Part shown: piece by piece, positions 50,032 to 62,675 of the stretch
How the letters are laid out: every line of letters begins with the position of its first letter
Position numbering within the stretch: the first letter of the stretch is position 1
Origin: Edolisoma coerulescens
Taxonomy: Eukaryota > Chordata > Aves > Passeriformes > Campephagidae
Direction: 5' to 3'
Assembly: GCA_013397115.1 (NCBI GenBank)
Contig: VWZW01000879.1
Span: 1,567,600 to 1,631,599, forward strand
DNA length: 64,000 nt
Notes under the pieces: model-generated
Database searches by the model: none
What the model was told of the DNA's origin: nothing
The model's input: only the letters and a program-made list of their open reading frames with translations
Program-made: the position numbers and the translations under genes

Positions 50032-51059
50032 GTAAGTAAAATGGCCTTTTCAGCACCTGCTGTGCCAGCTGAAAAGGCTGCTCCCCTTGATGGCCTGGTG
50101 GTGCTGTGGTTCTTCACTGCAGGCATGGTGAGGTGGGAGAGCTGTGTGACACGTCTGTCTACCACTGACTGCGAGGAGCCTCAGGACCTCTGTACCAGTA
50201 CAAACCTGTGAGTGGAACTGTGCCTGACTGTGTGAGGGGAACCTCCCATGAACATAGTGGGAATGGGAAGGGGCATTGTATCCACACCTGGCCTGGCCTA
50301 CCTTTCCTGAAACCAAAAATAAAATTACATTCTTGTTCTGTTGTCAGTCCCAGATTGCCCTTCTCTCTTTGAGAGTTAAGAGTGTGTGTATCCCTTCGTA
50401 GCAAATGCAGTAGTGGGAATTAATGCTTAGAAGAGTCCACACAGTGCTGGAGGTCAGGGAGTCAAAGATACCCTTCTGTTTATCCCCTTGCAGTAAGGCA
50501 GGATTTAAATGCTCGTTCTGATATTCTCACTTCCAGCCTCCCCTGACACAGCCTGGAGTTGGCTGTGACTAATTAAAAGAGAACAAATATGTCAGTTCTG
50601 ACCCCAGGGATAATACAGAGACAAGTCTTAATTTCCAGTTTTCAGATGTTGAACTGTGCTGAAATGGTAGCAGTGATAGAGAGCTTCATCGTCCTATTAA
50701 ATCTACTTTATACAGCCAGTGTACAAAATCTGATGGAACATATGACCTTGACTGTACTTCCCTTCACTCCCTAGATACAACCCAACATACCCTAGTTGGG
50801 ATAGATGCCACTGGCACCTAAAACAAATGCTATTTGTCCCATCATAATTTTTTTAGCATCACTGCACATCTGCTGCTCTTTTGTGCCCTTGCCATGACCA
50901 GTCCTTCACTTTTCTGGAGGCAATCATCACCTACTAACCACAGTCCTACTAGTCCTTAATTACTGAATTTGCATGCATTCCTGTATCAGGAACTGACACA
51001 GATGAAACTGTGAGGACAGCATCAAGTTTGGTCTGTGAGGAGACATTGTATAGGAATTT

Positions 51060-51380
51060 GTCATGGTAGCAGGCACTGTGATTTAGGAATCAAGAGGCAA
51101 AGCACGAAACTGATGCAATCACCAGGTAGCCTGGCTGAGCACTAAAACCAGTGAACAAGGCTGCCAAGCTGAGGGAGCACAGAACCGCAAACCTGCCGTC
51201 AAAAACACCACAAGGTGCGAACTCCAGGCTTGTCAGTCTGTACCACTGTCCAATACTACAATGAATAAATCATTATGTTAGAAATTAAACTCAGCTTTCA
51301 GCATGACTGGGATGGTGCCAGCCTGTGTCTGAAGCGTGCCTGAGGGGACAGCAAGCTGCGGGATGGTGAACTGAGCAATT
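51060..51380 (+). mobile_element. Possible LTR-like fragment, unclassified
   Basis: The stretch runs from TGTCATGGTAGCAGGCA (51059) to about GTGAACTGAGCA (51378). It is richer in G and C than its surroundings and contains an AATAAA (51262-51267) followed by AAATTAAACTCAGC. The general look is that of a retroviral R/U5 with a poly(A) signal, but I cannot find a TATA box, clear flanking duplications or a known family match. Listed as weak. Confidence 0.22.
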
Positions 51381-52360
51381 CATAACAACTTGTGCTGCTA
51401 CCAGACTCAGCCATCCTAAGCGGGTCAACAATTCAGAGTACATTCAGGGAAGAGACTAAGACAGAAAAATAGCTCAGAAGTGCATCTTTCTCTGTGCTGT
51501 GATTTCCCCCCTGCCAGGTTCCTGGGAACATGACATACATTTTGTACAGCATAGGTGGCAGGGAAAATGGCATAGGCCACTCCCTAGACTTCATTGTGTG
51601 TTTTCCCACATTTGTTCATTTGCCCCGTTTGCTCATCTCTTCTGGTCTAAGAGGCTTTACTCCTGGCATCAGCTGCCTTGACTTTGTTACTTTTTATAAC
51701 CTACAAAGCTTGCTTCTTTTCAGAAGAGGATGGGGCTATTTCTACACTGTGTCTGGATTTGAGAAGCTATTTGCAAAAGGAGAGTTGAACTCACACACAG
51801 GTGTACTGGGACCCCAGTGCACATGAGGGTGTAACCTGGGCTTCTTAGTTCTGAAAGCCCAGAGGAAGAGGAGAGAACTCTGAAGTTCTTGGTTGACTAA
51901 ATAAATAATCTATGCCTATTACCTACCTTCAAACCTCCTTAAGGGGCTAAGTAAAGTAGCAAAAGTGCCACATAAAATGTCATTGGATTTAAATCCCTGG
52001 AGATTAGCCAGTTGCCAAACATCACTGTAGCAAATCAACTCTGTTATCTAAAGCATGGAATCTAAAGAGACTGACAAGCCCACTGAGCTGCACAGGACCA
52101 TGCAAAACTACATCTAGATGGGCTGGGTTCACAAGTTCAGTCCATTGGGCACTATTCTCTCTTCTGCACAAATCACACTTTCTGTCCTCCTCTCATTGAT
52201 ACTATAGTAAAAAGGGCCTTGTGCGTTGAGATTTTTCAGGCAAAATTTCTCTGCCAGTTCTGCTGGTGTCACTGGAGCAGCATGAGTTATTAAAGAACTT
52301 TAGCTGTCTGCAAAATTCAGCACATGGAAGATACATGTACTGGCCCATGTACTGCTTTTC

Positions 52361-52442
52361 AAAAAAAACCCAACCAACCAAAAAAAACCAAAAAACAAAA
52401 AACAAAAACCCACAAAAACAACAACAACAAAAACCAAAACCA
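52361..52442. repeat. A/C-rich low-complexity tract
   Basis: About 80 bases are nearly all A and C, with CCAACCAACC, AAAACAAAAAAC and ACAACAACAACA sub-blocks. It shows almost complete strand asymmetry, with G and T absent across it. Frames crossing it give Lys/Pro/Asn-rich or Phe/Val-rich products that have no meaning. Confidence 0.8.
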
Positions 52443-53916
52443 GCAGGATTAGGACATAATGAAACTTAAATCTTTTATTTGTGACAGAATGATTTGCTTG
52501 TAAGCACAATGTTGCCAACATATGACTTTAGCAGTGTGTTAAAGGATCTTAAGGAAATCAACCTCCTTCTACTTCCTTTCTACGGAAACATGAACTTATT
52601 GAAATTGTTGCACTTCTTAAGCATAAATCATAGTGAAAAATAAATTGATAAGAAATACATTTGTTACCTACTTTCAGGCTTTTATTCTTTCCAGTCTAAT
52701 AATCTGCTAATGACTAATCAGTCTGATAACTTTTAGGGATAGAGTTTGCTATTTTGGTCTATTCCCCTAGATGAAAGTTATTTCTACAGCAGCTATTCTT
52801 AGAAGCATTTATGGAAGAAAGGGAGCGAGTGAAGCACCAGAAGAGGAGTGACTCACCACAGCACTACTAATTGCCAACCAAAAAAAATGTCTTTTCCTTT
52901 GCGAATTAGGAAATCAACTGCATTTAAAAAAAACCAAAACACCCTATATATTTAAGAACCAAACATTGCTCATGATCTTTTGATGTTAAAACTATGTGGG
53001 ATGGGTGCACAACCAAAACCAGGGACAGACAAACATCTGAAATTACTCCTTTCTAGGTCTGTATCTCACCACATCATTTACCTGCCAACCCAATTTCCCA
53101 TTGCTCTTGCTTCTTCCTTTATCATCTCTGCAACATCTGCTTGCCTTTGATTTTTTCATCTTCTGTTGTTCCACAGCTTGAAATATGTTAAGTAAAAGGC
53201 AGCTAAAGGGACTGCTAGCAGCCTGCAAAAATTTCAATTTCTAGGTCTCTGGCTAGGATCCAGGCAGGTCAGTGGCAACTGAAAGTCATTACCACCTCAT
53301 GTCTGCTTGCTGACCTCGGTGACATTAATTGCTGGACTGGCCACAGCAGCAATCTCAGCAGAGAAACCACCCATTCTGTGCTGAAATCAGGCCATCCTCT
53401 CCCCTGGAGAGTCAAGGTTGTGGCAGGGCTGTCTCCAAGAGGCCACAGAAACAGAAACCTTCTTCTTCCTCTTCCCTTTAAATATATTAAAATAACTTAT
53501 TATTCTTATTTTCCCGCTAATACAAAAGTAGCACGAGAGCTAAGGCTGTGCAGAGCTAAGGCTGTACTGCTCTGTGTTTAAATACTCTGGAAATGACTTA
53601 ATAATAAACATTACTGTATGTAACTTAATAAACTAAATAAATATAGGTATAAAGCTCAGAGCTTATTGAGATAACACATGCTATCTTGCTCTCCAGGCAA
53701 CTGGTTAGCTTGATGTGTCCAGGGAAAGAGAAAGTGAAGAAAGTCTCCATGTCTCATGCTGCAGCCTGATTGTAGCTGTTTCCAGGAGAGCTAAAGGGCT
53801 GTTTTCCCCTTTCTTCCTCTCCTCCTATGTTATTTGTGACCTGTCAAGACCAGGAACTGGTTTTTCCTTTGTCTTCATAGCTAAAATAGAAACAGCGAAT
53901 TTTTTCTGTTTTCCTA

Positions 53917-53938
53917 TCCTTCCTTCCTTCCTTCCTTN
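53917..53938. repeat. (CCTT)n microsatellite ending in an N
   Basis: About five CCTT units end at a single undetermined base at 53938. The N probably marks a sequencing or assembly ambiguity in the repeat, so its true length is uncertain. Confidence 0.8.
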
Positions 53939-56098
53939 ATATTTTTTGTACTGCAAAAGCAAACCCCTCATCCCCTCAGAGAATTTACACTAGCATTAAA
54001 AACTAAAGTTTTCCATTTCAGAGAACTATACTGTCAGATTTCTAGTGTTTTACCCTTTTCAATGCTCATGACAAATATTGCCATATTCTCCATGGAAATC
54101 TCTACTTTTCTCTTTCTTTTTTATTCTTCCTTCCTCCAAGAAATCCCAGCTGCCAATAGGAGAATTTGGCCTTTATTTCTTTCACTTTCTTTATTCAGAA
54201 AAAGACATGAAAACATGATCTCTGTAGGTAAAAACAATCAAAGGGAAAGTAAATTAAAAAAATAAACCTTTACTTAAGGGGAAAAAAGCAATCCACGGTT
54301 GAAACTACATCAGGGATGTTTGGAGCCTGCCTCAACATTTCAGTGCTTGAAAAGGCAATATAATTTATATCAGATTAACCATGATTCAAAGGTCTTTCTA
54401 TTTAAACACACAAATCACAATTAAGCAGAATTTTATTCCCAGAATAATGTCATCTAAGTCATCTTGGTTAAATTTTTCCTACTCATTGTCTTCAGATGTT
54501 AACTTTTTATAAATATTAAATTAATTTGCTTACAGACTGAGTCACAAACATTCAAATTCAGATATCTAAATCTGAATTTCCAGTGCTGGAAAACTTGGGC
54601 TCGTTGCTGTCTAGCCTCAAAGAAGGGAGATGACATTTATCAGTTCACATCACTGGGGTAACCTGTTCCTGGGTGTGGGAGCTGATATATTGGCTAGAGG
54701 CAAGACACATCACAGTCCCTGGTCTGGGTGATGCTCTGATGAATAATATTCCTGCAGCTTTGAGTCACAGAAACAGACCCAGGACTCAGGCCCCATCTCA
54801 TACTCCTTAACAGCAGGTCCAAAGACAGGAGGATGAGGCTATTTACAAAGGGAAGGGACATCTCATGCCACCAATTAAAAGCCAGGATAAATAATTTCCT
54901 GTATACTTTCATCAGGTTGACAGCCGAAATGAGCAGATCTGCTCCTCGGCTATGATGGCTCCTCATTTCCCAAGGCTCCTGCAGTAGAGGCATACTTCCA
55001 AACTTGAGTCATCTGATACAGGTGCCAAGGTCCTCTACGTATTCACCGGGGAACAATTCAAAGTGCATGAGTAAGGAATATCTTGAATAAATGAAGCTCT
55101 TTAGCATGAACAAAGACGTACTGGGTCAGACCAAAGAGCCAGCTAAGCCACCACTCTGCCTTTGACATAGCCAACAGCAGATGCTGAGGGAAGAGCAGAA
55201 GAGTAAGACATTCATATCTAAATTTTCTTCCTCCGTTACTTTTTTTTTTTTTACTATCACCAGTAGTTACACATCACGTGGACTTCCTAATGTGTCCATG
55301 GTTTGTATGAATTTAGGGATGACATTAATTTGCCTATCTCTCTTTGAACCCAGGTAAATATTCAGTGTCTACAATACCTAAGGGCACAATTTATAAAGCT
55401 TAACTATGTGAGGACTTTCATGGGAGATCACTGTGAAACTACAGCTATCTGGGGAAGCAAACTTGAGAGGCATGAGTGAAATTGGGAACCAGAGCACTGT
55501 GCAAGCACAGCAATATTTTTCTAGCCCTTTTCCTACCTCTGAGATGCACTCACATCCTTTTGCTGCATGAAAGACATGCTGAGAGCAATGCAAAAATGTA
55601 TCCGAAGAAGATGTGTTGAAGGTCCCAAGCTGATGAAGTGCATAGATCAGGTGACACATACAGTCTATTAAGTTTTTTTGATGTGACCAGCTTAAGGATA
55701 ATTCTTATCATATTTATCATCATCAGACAAAACTAGCTGTAGGAATCTGACCTAAGCTTGCACAGGGTCTAAGGACTGAAAAAATTAGGTTGGTGTTACC
55801 ATTTAATTACTCACAATCTACTGGGAAAATTGGCAGCTTTCCACAGATTAAACTCTTTCTCTCCTTAGAATTGTAAATAAATATGTGGAAATATCAAATT
55901 TAAGCTCAATTTGAGGTCACATCTGCTCAATGATCAATTTTTTATCAATTTCTTGTGTTGCACAACAAATCTGAACTCAGCTTGCCATAAAATGTCAGCA
56001 ACAAATTCTGTTGGTTGCAGCATGTTTTGCTCTGACGGGAGTTTGCTGCAGTATGCATGGATTCAGCATGAAGGGAACTTGTTATCTGCTGCAAAATA

Positions 56099-56200
56099 AT
56101 AGATTCATAGAATTTTTTAGGTTGGAAAGGGTCTTTAAGATCATCATGTCCAAGCATTACTCTCACTACCAAGTCTACCACTAAATCATTTTTCACAGAT
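56099..56200 (-). mobile_element. CR1 3' end fragment, minus strand
   Basis: The plus strand reads AGATTCATAGAATTTTTTAGG, TTGGAAAGGGTCTTTAAGATCATC and CAAGTCTACCACTAAATCAT, the reverse complement of a CR1 3' end. It matches the subfamily type of the copy at 46530-47743 (GTTGGACT.. then GATCTTAAAGG). Only about 100 bases are present, so it is a strongly 5'-truncated insertion, which is common for CR1. Confidence 0.8.
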
Positions 56201-56809
56201 ACCATATAATGGGCTTGTGGAAAGTATGATACCAATTACAGGTTATAGAAAAGCTTTAGTAACCCTTTGAACCTTGTCAGGATAAGCATTAATTGTAGTT
56301 ACTCTAGTTTTTAAAAAGTGTCACTCATAGTAATATGTTTCTAGTTGTGCTTCTGCTAAAAAAATATTATCCAGTAATGGATTTCAGAGGTCTTTAAGGC
56401 AGGACACACTGAAGCTACTAAAAAATGTGCAGTTGGAGGAGGGCTTCAGTGGCCTATGAAAAGGCATACAGTCAAGAAGAAACAGCATTTGGATGCATAA
56501 GAACATAACCAAAACGAGGTGTAGACTGGACTGTCTTGAGCCATGAGAAGGGCAGGCAGATGCTTAGGGTAGCAGACTACTGGGATGTTGCTTGTACCAG
56601 TAAATTTTGCTTCTGCCAAAGGCTTCTGCTTCAGACTTGTTGATATCCGGGTTGGTTTCTCATGCTGAGGAAGTGTTTGGACTATGGATTATGGCAACAG
56701 CAGAGCGACTCTTGACAGAGTCACTCTGCCAAGCTACATCATTATATATCCCTAGCTCCAAGGTAATATAAAATGAGTCAGGCTCTTTCCCCCACTCCTT
56801 ACCCCTCCT

Positions 56810-57085
56810 CACAGACTCACAGACTTGCTGAGGTTGGAAATGATCTGTGGAGGTCATCTGGCCCAACCTTCTTGCTCAAGCAGGGCCACCTAGAGCAAGT
56901 TACTGAGAACCGTGTCCAGAGGGCCTTTGGGTATCTCCAAGGAGGGAGACACCACAACCTCCCTGGATAACATATTCTTGTGTTTGGTCACACTTGCAAT
57001 AAAACAAAGTATTTCCTGATGTTCAGACAGAGCCCTCTGTGTTTCAGTTCCTGCCCAGTGCCACTTCTATTCCAGAGCAGAAATT
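56810..57085 (-). mobile_element. CR1 3' region fragment, minus strand
   Basis: The plus strand shows CACAGACTCACAGACTTGC, GAGGTTGGAAATGATCTGTGG, GTCATCTGGCCCAACC, TTGCTCAAGCAGGGCCACCT, GAGACACCACAACCTCCCTGG and TTTCCTGATGTTCAGACAGA, the antisense form of another CR1 3' region. Sequence to about 57085 still aligns by eye with the usual TGCCCAGTGCC block. It is of a different subfamily from the neighbouring 56.1 kb fragment. Frames inside it are not genes. Confidence 0.8.
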
Positions 57086-60000
57086 GTCCAGGCCTGTTCT
57101 GGTCTTGGCCGTTCAGTTTTGAGGTGACTAATTCAAGGCTGCCTGCATGGCCATGAGCTGACTTGGTAGCCCATTGTCAGAAACTAGCTCCAGCCTTTAA
57201 GTTGCTTCACGATGGTAAACTTGAACTGCATAATAAAAATAAAAATTGAATACAGTGCATACAAGTGACAATGATCAGATCCAGACAAATGTCACTGTCT
57301 TCTTTCTTCATCTAGCTAGCTTGTTTCTGAGAAAACTCCTCCACATTATAAAGGGCAAGCAAAAGCCACTTGACTTATATTCCACCTACAAATTAAGTTG
57401 TTTTTATCTTATTTTTCAGCCCTCATTTATATCTGATTAGCTAATGTCACCCAAGAGCTAAACCATTTGTTTAACACTAACTGCTTCCGAAACATTTTTG
57501 TTAGTATCTAGAAAAACTGATGTCAGTTCTATAATGAAACAAAGAGTTATTACCATTCACAGAGCTGTGTAGCAACATTTAATGCCAGGATTGATACTTG
57601 CTCTGTAGCTTATGCAAATGAAATTTCCTTTTCGTTTCTACATCAACAGCTTAAGAAAACCTCAATTCTAATAATGCTCAAATATGTAGAAATACCGATG
57701 GGATTTTCTTGGCCTTGCTTTTACAAAATCCATTAAAAGATCAAAAAGATTTGTTTAAACTTGATCTTTGTTCCATAAATTCCAAGGAGCCACAATAAGC
57801 AAATAATTCACAGTAATTAACTGAGATTTTACAATAGCAGTGCACAAAATAAACTGTGTATGCCAAAGCGTGATTTGCTCCTTAAATCTGTCTGTATGAA
57901 CTGCAGCACCTTTCTCCATATATTTAAGAATTAATTCAGAATGTTGTAAGTTAAAACAGAAAAAGAACTTGGCCTTTTTTTTTTTTTTGTATCAGACTCG
58001 CTGAACAGCAGGACCAATGCTTTTTCCTTTTCTATCCTGCTTTTATGTATTCTCAATTGATTTGCTTAAGACTTGAGATGGAGTTAAACTCCATGTATCT
58101 AGACAGGACCCCAAAGAAGAGACCACATGGCTGCACTGTACCCGGAGAAAGCCAACAATTATATCTTGGTTTGGTGTACTCGAGCCAACATCATCTCTGC
58201 CCCACCCACCTCAGGTGCAAGGCTGCACCTTCCCTTTTCAGGGTACAGACCCATTTCTCCTGGCAGGTCTCTGTGGGGAGGTTAAGCCAACACAAACAGT
58301 TGTGATATCTATGAGGAAATAGCCCACCAGAAGAATCACAAGTTTGTGACAGTCCTACCCAATGAAGAAGCTAGAACTTGGCCCAGTCAAGGCAATTAAG
58401 ACACACTACTATATTTAAAAGTTACTTTCGGAGTTATGGACTTCCAGATGAATACATCAGTATTTTCTGCCTATCACTTTAGATAACAAGCTCAAACTAC
58501 CCAGTGCATTTCATCAGATACTATAGGGCAAGTTTGATGGCATCTCAGCTAATTATTTGAGATGTAGTGTTTTTCTAGCACTGGGGTGGACATTCAACCT
58601 TATTTCCCTCCCCCTCCCTCCAATTAGAATAGATGTAGTGAAAGAAGGTATAATAACCCCAGAAATAATTGGATTTTGCAGCAGTCTGTGACAAGCTGTC
58701 TAACACATATTCGTACAGTTCACTCTGCTTTTACAAGCTAAAGTCACAGATTGCAATTTATTGCTGCTTCTTGAGGTTGAAATTAGAAAGAGTATTAATG
58801 TTGGAAGGAAAATATATTAGCAGAAACACTTACTGGAGCTGAGAGATCTGCCTTTTGGCTGAGATCAATAACCAGAAAGCCCAAGGCTGATCTTTATCAG
58901 AATATGGAATGAATGCCTAGGAGAATGGATAATAAGTGCTGTCCAGAGATTTCATTCCCTTCCTACAACAATGTGAAAAATGTAGCCAGTGGGCCCCACA
59001 AAATTATAGGCTTCATTGAGATGAAAACTTCAGTTTGCTTTTATTTAACTAGCTATAAAAATTTTGGAGCACTAAAAGCTGAAAACTGCTGCTGTAGCTT
59101 TCAGCTTGTAGGCATAACATGACTTGTCCCCACTGAATAAGGTAGTTGTTGCACGGACTTTGTTTCCTGAGGTATTTGTACGGCACCTAACAGCAGCTGG
59201 TTCCCAAGATCCACAGAGTACAGTGGCTGATTCTCTGGTGTGCCAGTTCAGGAACCGTAACTCACAGTGATATCTGCCACATTAAGACTCCACAACTCTC
59301 ATTGGAACAACAAACGAAGGCCATATGACCATGTGGATCCTTCAGTGTTAGTTCTGGTGAGTAGGTATATATTTTCAGTCCCTTGTAAACAGGCTGAAGG
59401 CAAGGGAATCAGTCACTACCTATGGGCTTTCTTGCTAGGAGATCCGAGATGATGAATTTGAGGAATTCTTCCTCCTTCTTGAGGGCTGTGGCCTGCTGAG
59501 CTCAGAGCCATCATGTCCTCATGCCAGTGGAAAGAAGTGGGTTGTGTGTGACCTGCTACAGCTCCAGAAGGCAACTTGTCTGTTAGGAAGTTTGTGCCCA
59601 TGTTCATTCTTAAGACTTGTGATATCGATTCATTTGGATGCATCTGTACCACTGGAAAAAAAACAGGTCCAGACTGAGGCGTGTCTGCATACATATTTAA
59701 ACAGAAGGACTTAGACTGGATTTCTGATGCTGACCACACTACAGACTCCCATTTCTGTCAGCTAGAGACATTTCATAACATGCTCTGTATTACATATATG
59801 TGTACCTCACTCGGAAATGGCACACAAGGCAGAGAATGTGCACCTGAGGGATGTGCATTATTTATGACCTTCTGTAAAATAGAAGGGACTTGCTAGACAT
59901 GCACATTCAGTAACAGGCCATTGAAGCCAACAGTTTCTCCTTCAGTCATCTCCAAGGAGTCTGAATACCCTCCTGCCATCCAGACTTTGCCTCAGCTCCT

Positions 60001-62354
60001 AAGAAATAGAACTATGACAACTGTAAATGCATCAGGAAAATTGAGAGGTGTCCTTGACATGGTGGGAAAACCTTGCAGAGGGCATTCAGATACCATACTC
60101 AATTTATTACTTATGATTTGTTTATGCTTTGCCATAATGTATCTAGAGAGGGAAAACACATCATGTTTTAGTAGTTCAAATAAAATAAAGGCTATGCATA
60201 GAACCTGACTTACCCATGCTCTTGGAGCACTCTGTGAGTCAAAATTAGCAAGTGACAAAATGAGTGATATAGGATGGCTCAGAGGAATAGGTAACAGGTA
60301 ACATCCTCAGAGGAGCAGGCCTCTCAGGATTCAAAGGGATACACATGTGCTTGATACTGTTTGTACAGACTGTGAATAAGGAGGATGTGCAATTCACAGC
60401 GGGCCCGGGTGATTGAGGGGAAAAAACAAACCTCACTTTTTTAGAGCATGGAGGCAGATCTGTTAGCTGAGCTTGCAGAGACCAGCCCTGATGATCTTGT
60501 TATAACCACAGAGAATAACTTCTTTCCTGGGAAACATAGTTAGCTACCGGCATGCACATTCCCTCCACGGTACCTCAACATAATAGGGATCCTGAGGAAG
60601 AGGTTTTGTGAGAGGATGACAGATGACTACAGATTTCATCTTGGTCTGAATTGCTGAGCTCGTGGTGACTTAAGGGTGATATCTGATGTCTCATCACATT
60701 CATGGAAGCACCCTGAAAATCTCTGTACAGCCTGTGTGAATGCAGTGCCTGGCACTGCTGCCTGCTGGCATGTCCCTGATGAGCTGCCACGGCTGAGACC
60801 CAGGAGTAAGGCATGCCTTCACAGTCTGTAAATCAGGATCACTGCACACGGTCTCTCAGTCAGCATGGAAGCAGAGGGGAAAATGAGGAGGAAGTTACAC
60901 TTGTTGTAACATATTAGGAGCCAAAACCTTCAAGCTGAGAAACTTCGTCGAGCACACAATTTAATTAAAAGGATAAATACATACAGTGAAATAACCAAAA
61001 ATGGTGAAGTACATCCTAGTAAAAACCAAGGTCAGGATTTAGGACCCTGTGAGTCCTAAGAGATGATTTCAGCCCTTTCTCTTCAATTATATGCAGTTTT
61101 GCAGTTCTTAAAGAAAAGAAAGAGAGAAAGAAAATACTTCCAAAACTCAGTATTTATCTGGAAACAAAACAATTGTTTCAGTGAATAATATATGGGCATA
61201 CCAAGAGGTGGGTTGAGAGCTGACTGAAGCCTGAAAGAGCTGAGCCCCTACAATGTCCTGTAGTTCTGGAAGATCACATCTTTTCAGGACCCAATTCTCC
61301 CATTGTCTTGTATATCTAGGTGCCTAACACTTTCTAGGTTTTTTTTCAGCATCTCAGTAACAAGTTCTAAACACCATTGCCTACAAAACAATTAGCGAGT
61401 GCTAGGTTGTGCTATTACAGTATTATTTCACTGAAACACTGTCAGTAAAGCTCAGCAAATGCAAACCTTAACAATAGCAAGAAATTTAGGTCCTCCTGAA
61501 AAGGACACAGCTACAGGAGAAAGTAATAAGTGCATTTGCTATGAAGTGACTTTATTTTTATTTCTATACAAATAGAAGTGACATAGAAAATGCATTAGTA
61601 ACCTTCAAGTTACATTTCTTTTATATACAAGTGCTGGATTTTAGATCAAAGCTAAATTGTTTCTGGTTTGGTTGCTGGCTTTTTCTTTTTTTAAATTCTT
61701 GAGTGCTTTTTAGTGGAAGTGCACTAACATTGATATTTTCCCTAGCAGAGATGAGTAGCACTGCTAAGTGGATAACAAATGCTTTGCTCTGTATTAGAAC
61801 CCTAAGTAGCAGCTAATTTACAGGCTTTCAGAAAAAGTAGGGCAAAAAAAAATGGAAGTTAATTTTTTTTTTTTTTTTTTTTGCCACAGCGCAGTTTTAA
61901 TTTTGCTGCCCATCTGGGATTTTGCTCTGCTTTGAATCAGAGCTGTGCAAATCAACATGAACTCTTTTATAACTTTTTAATTGTTCTGTCTACCTATACA
62001 CATACAAAATGGATGAAAAGAAACGGAGTGATCAGTGGTTAATTATATTACAATTACTCTTACATGTTATACGATCTTTTACAATTATACTGATACTTAT
62101 CATGAAAATCATGTGCACTTAGATAATAATTTTTTGATGAAAAAATTATTGTTAACTGGAAAATACTTTGAATTCTCTTCGTCTAACAGTAGCTTTCATT
62201 ATTTCACATAATTTCTTATTAGGCCCTTCAGTTTTGGGGAAATACCAATTTGCAGTACTCTTTAGCAGGGGAGCACACAGTATTACTGTTAACTTCTAGT
62301 ATATTACAAGGCAATCACTAAAATTCTGTAGAATCAGCAGATACTGAAGCCTAC
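57086..62354. other. Unique non-coding stretch
   Basis: No gene is supported; frames reach 107 codons with no domain. The part at about 57440-57860 is AT-rich but not repetitive and contains ATGCAAAT (57614-57621), CTTTGTTCC and several TAAT cores, as seen in many vertebrate enhancers. T runs lie at 57976-57989 and 61863-61882, and an A/G-rich tract at 61110-61135. The rest shows nothing distinctive. Confidence 0.5.
61863..61882. repeat. Poly(T) run of 20
   Basis: Twenty consecutive T bases follow TTAA. No recognisable retrotransposed sequence lies on the side that a minus-strand poly(A) tail would predict, so it is called a homopolymer only. Confidence 0.7.
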
Positions 62355-62675
62355 CAATACTGAAATGCCTTGCTATCTTTAGGTCTTGATTTGTACCAGT
62401 ACAAAAAAAAAATTCTTGAGACCGAAGGAAATAAATTTCTATTGAGATGAGGTGTCAATGCCGATCAACATTGATATGGTAATAACCTATTGATATAAGC
62501 ACCTTTAGATATGTGTCAAAATTGATTGGTCTCAATGCCTATCCATATCAAAAGGCCTCACTAGCTACAGGTCCTGACTGCTACCAGTATCAAAAAGTTT
62601 CTTCAGAACAAAGTGTTTGGATTCTCATAGAGCTTGAAAGGCATTGATGCCTATGAATATCAAAATGTTAACTAT

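Larger units (their letters stand above)
47744..56098. other. Unique non-coding stretch with low-complexity tracts
   Basis: About 8.4 kb without a supported gene. It holds an A run at 49437-49450, a candidate exon at 49971-50031, an LTR-like stretch near 51060-51380 that I cannot classify, an A/C-rich tract at 52361-52442, a (CCTT)n run at 53917-53937 ending in a single N at 53938, and a T run at 55239-55252. Frames reach about 100 codons with no domain. Confidence 0.55.

Noticed and set aside
52202..52521. Hydrophobic Phe/Val-rich frames resembling membrane proteins
   Set aside because: They are translations of the A/C-rich low-complexity tract on the minus strand.
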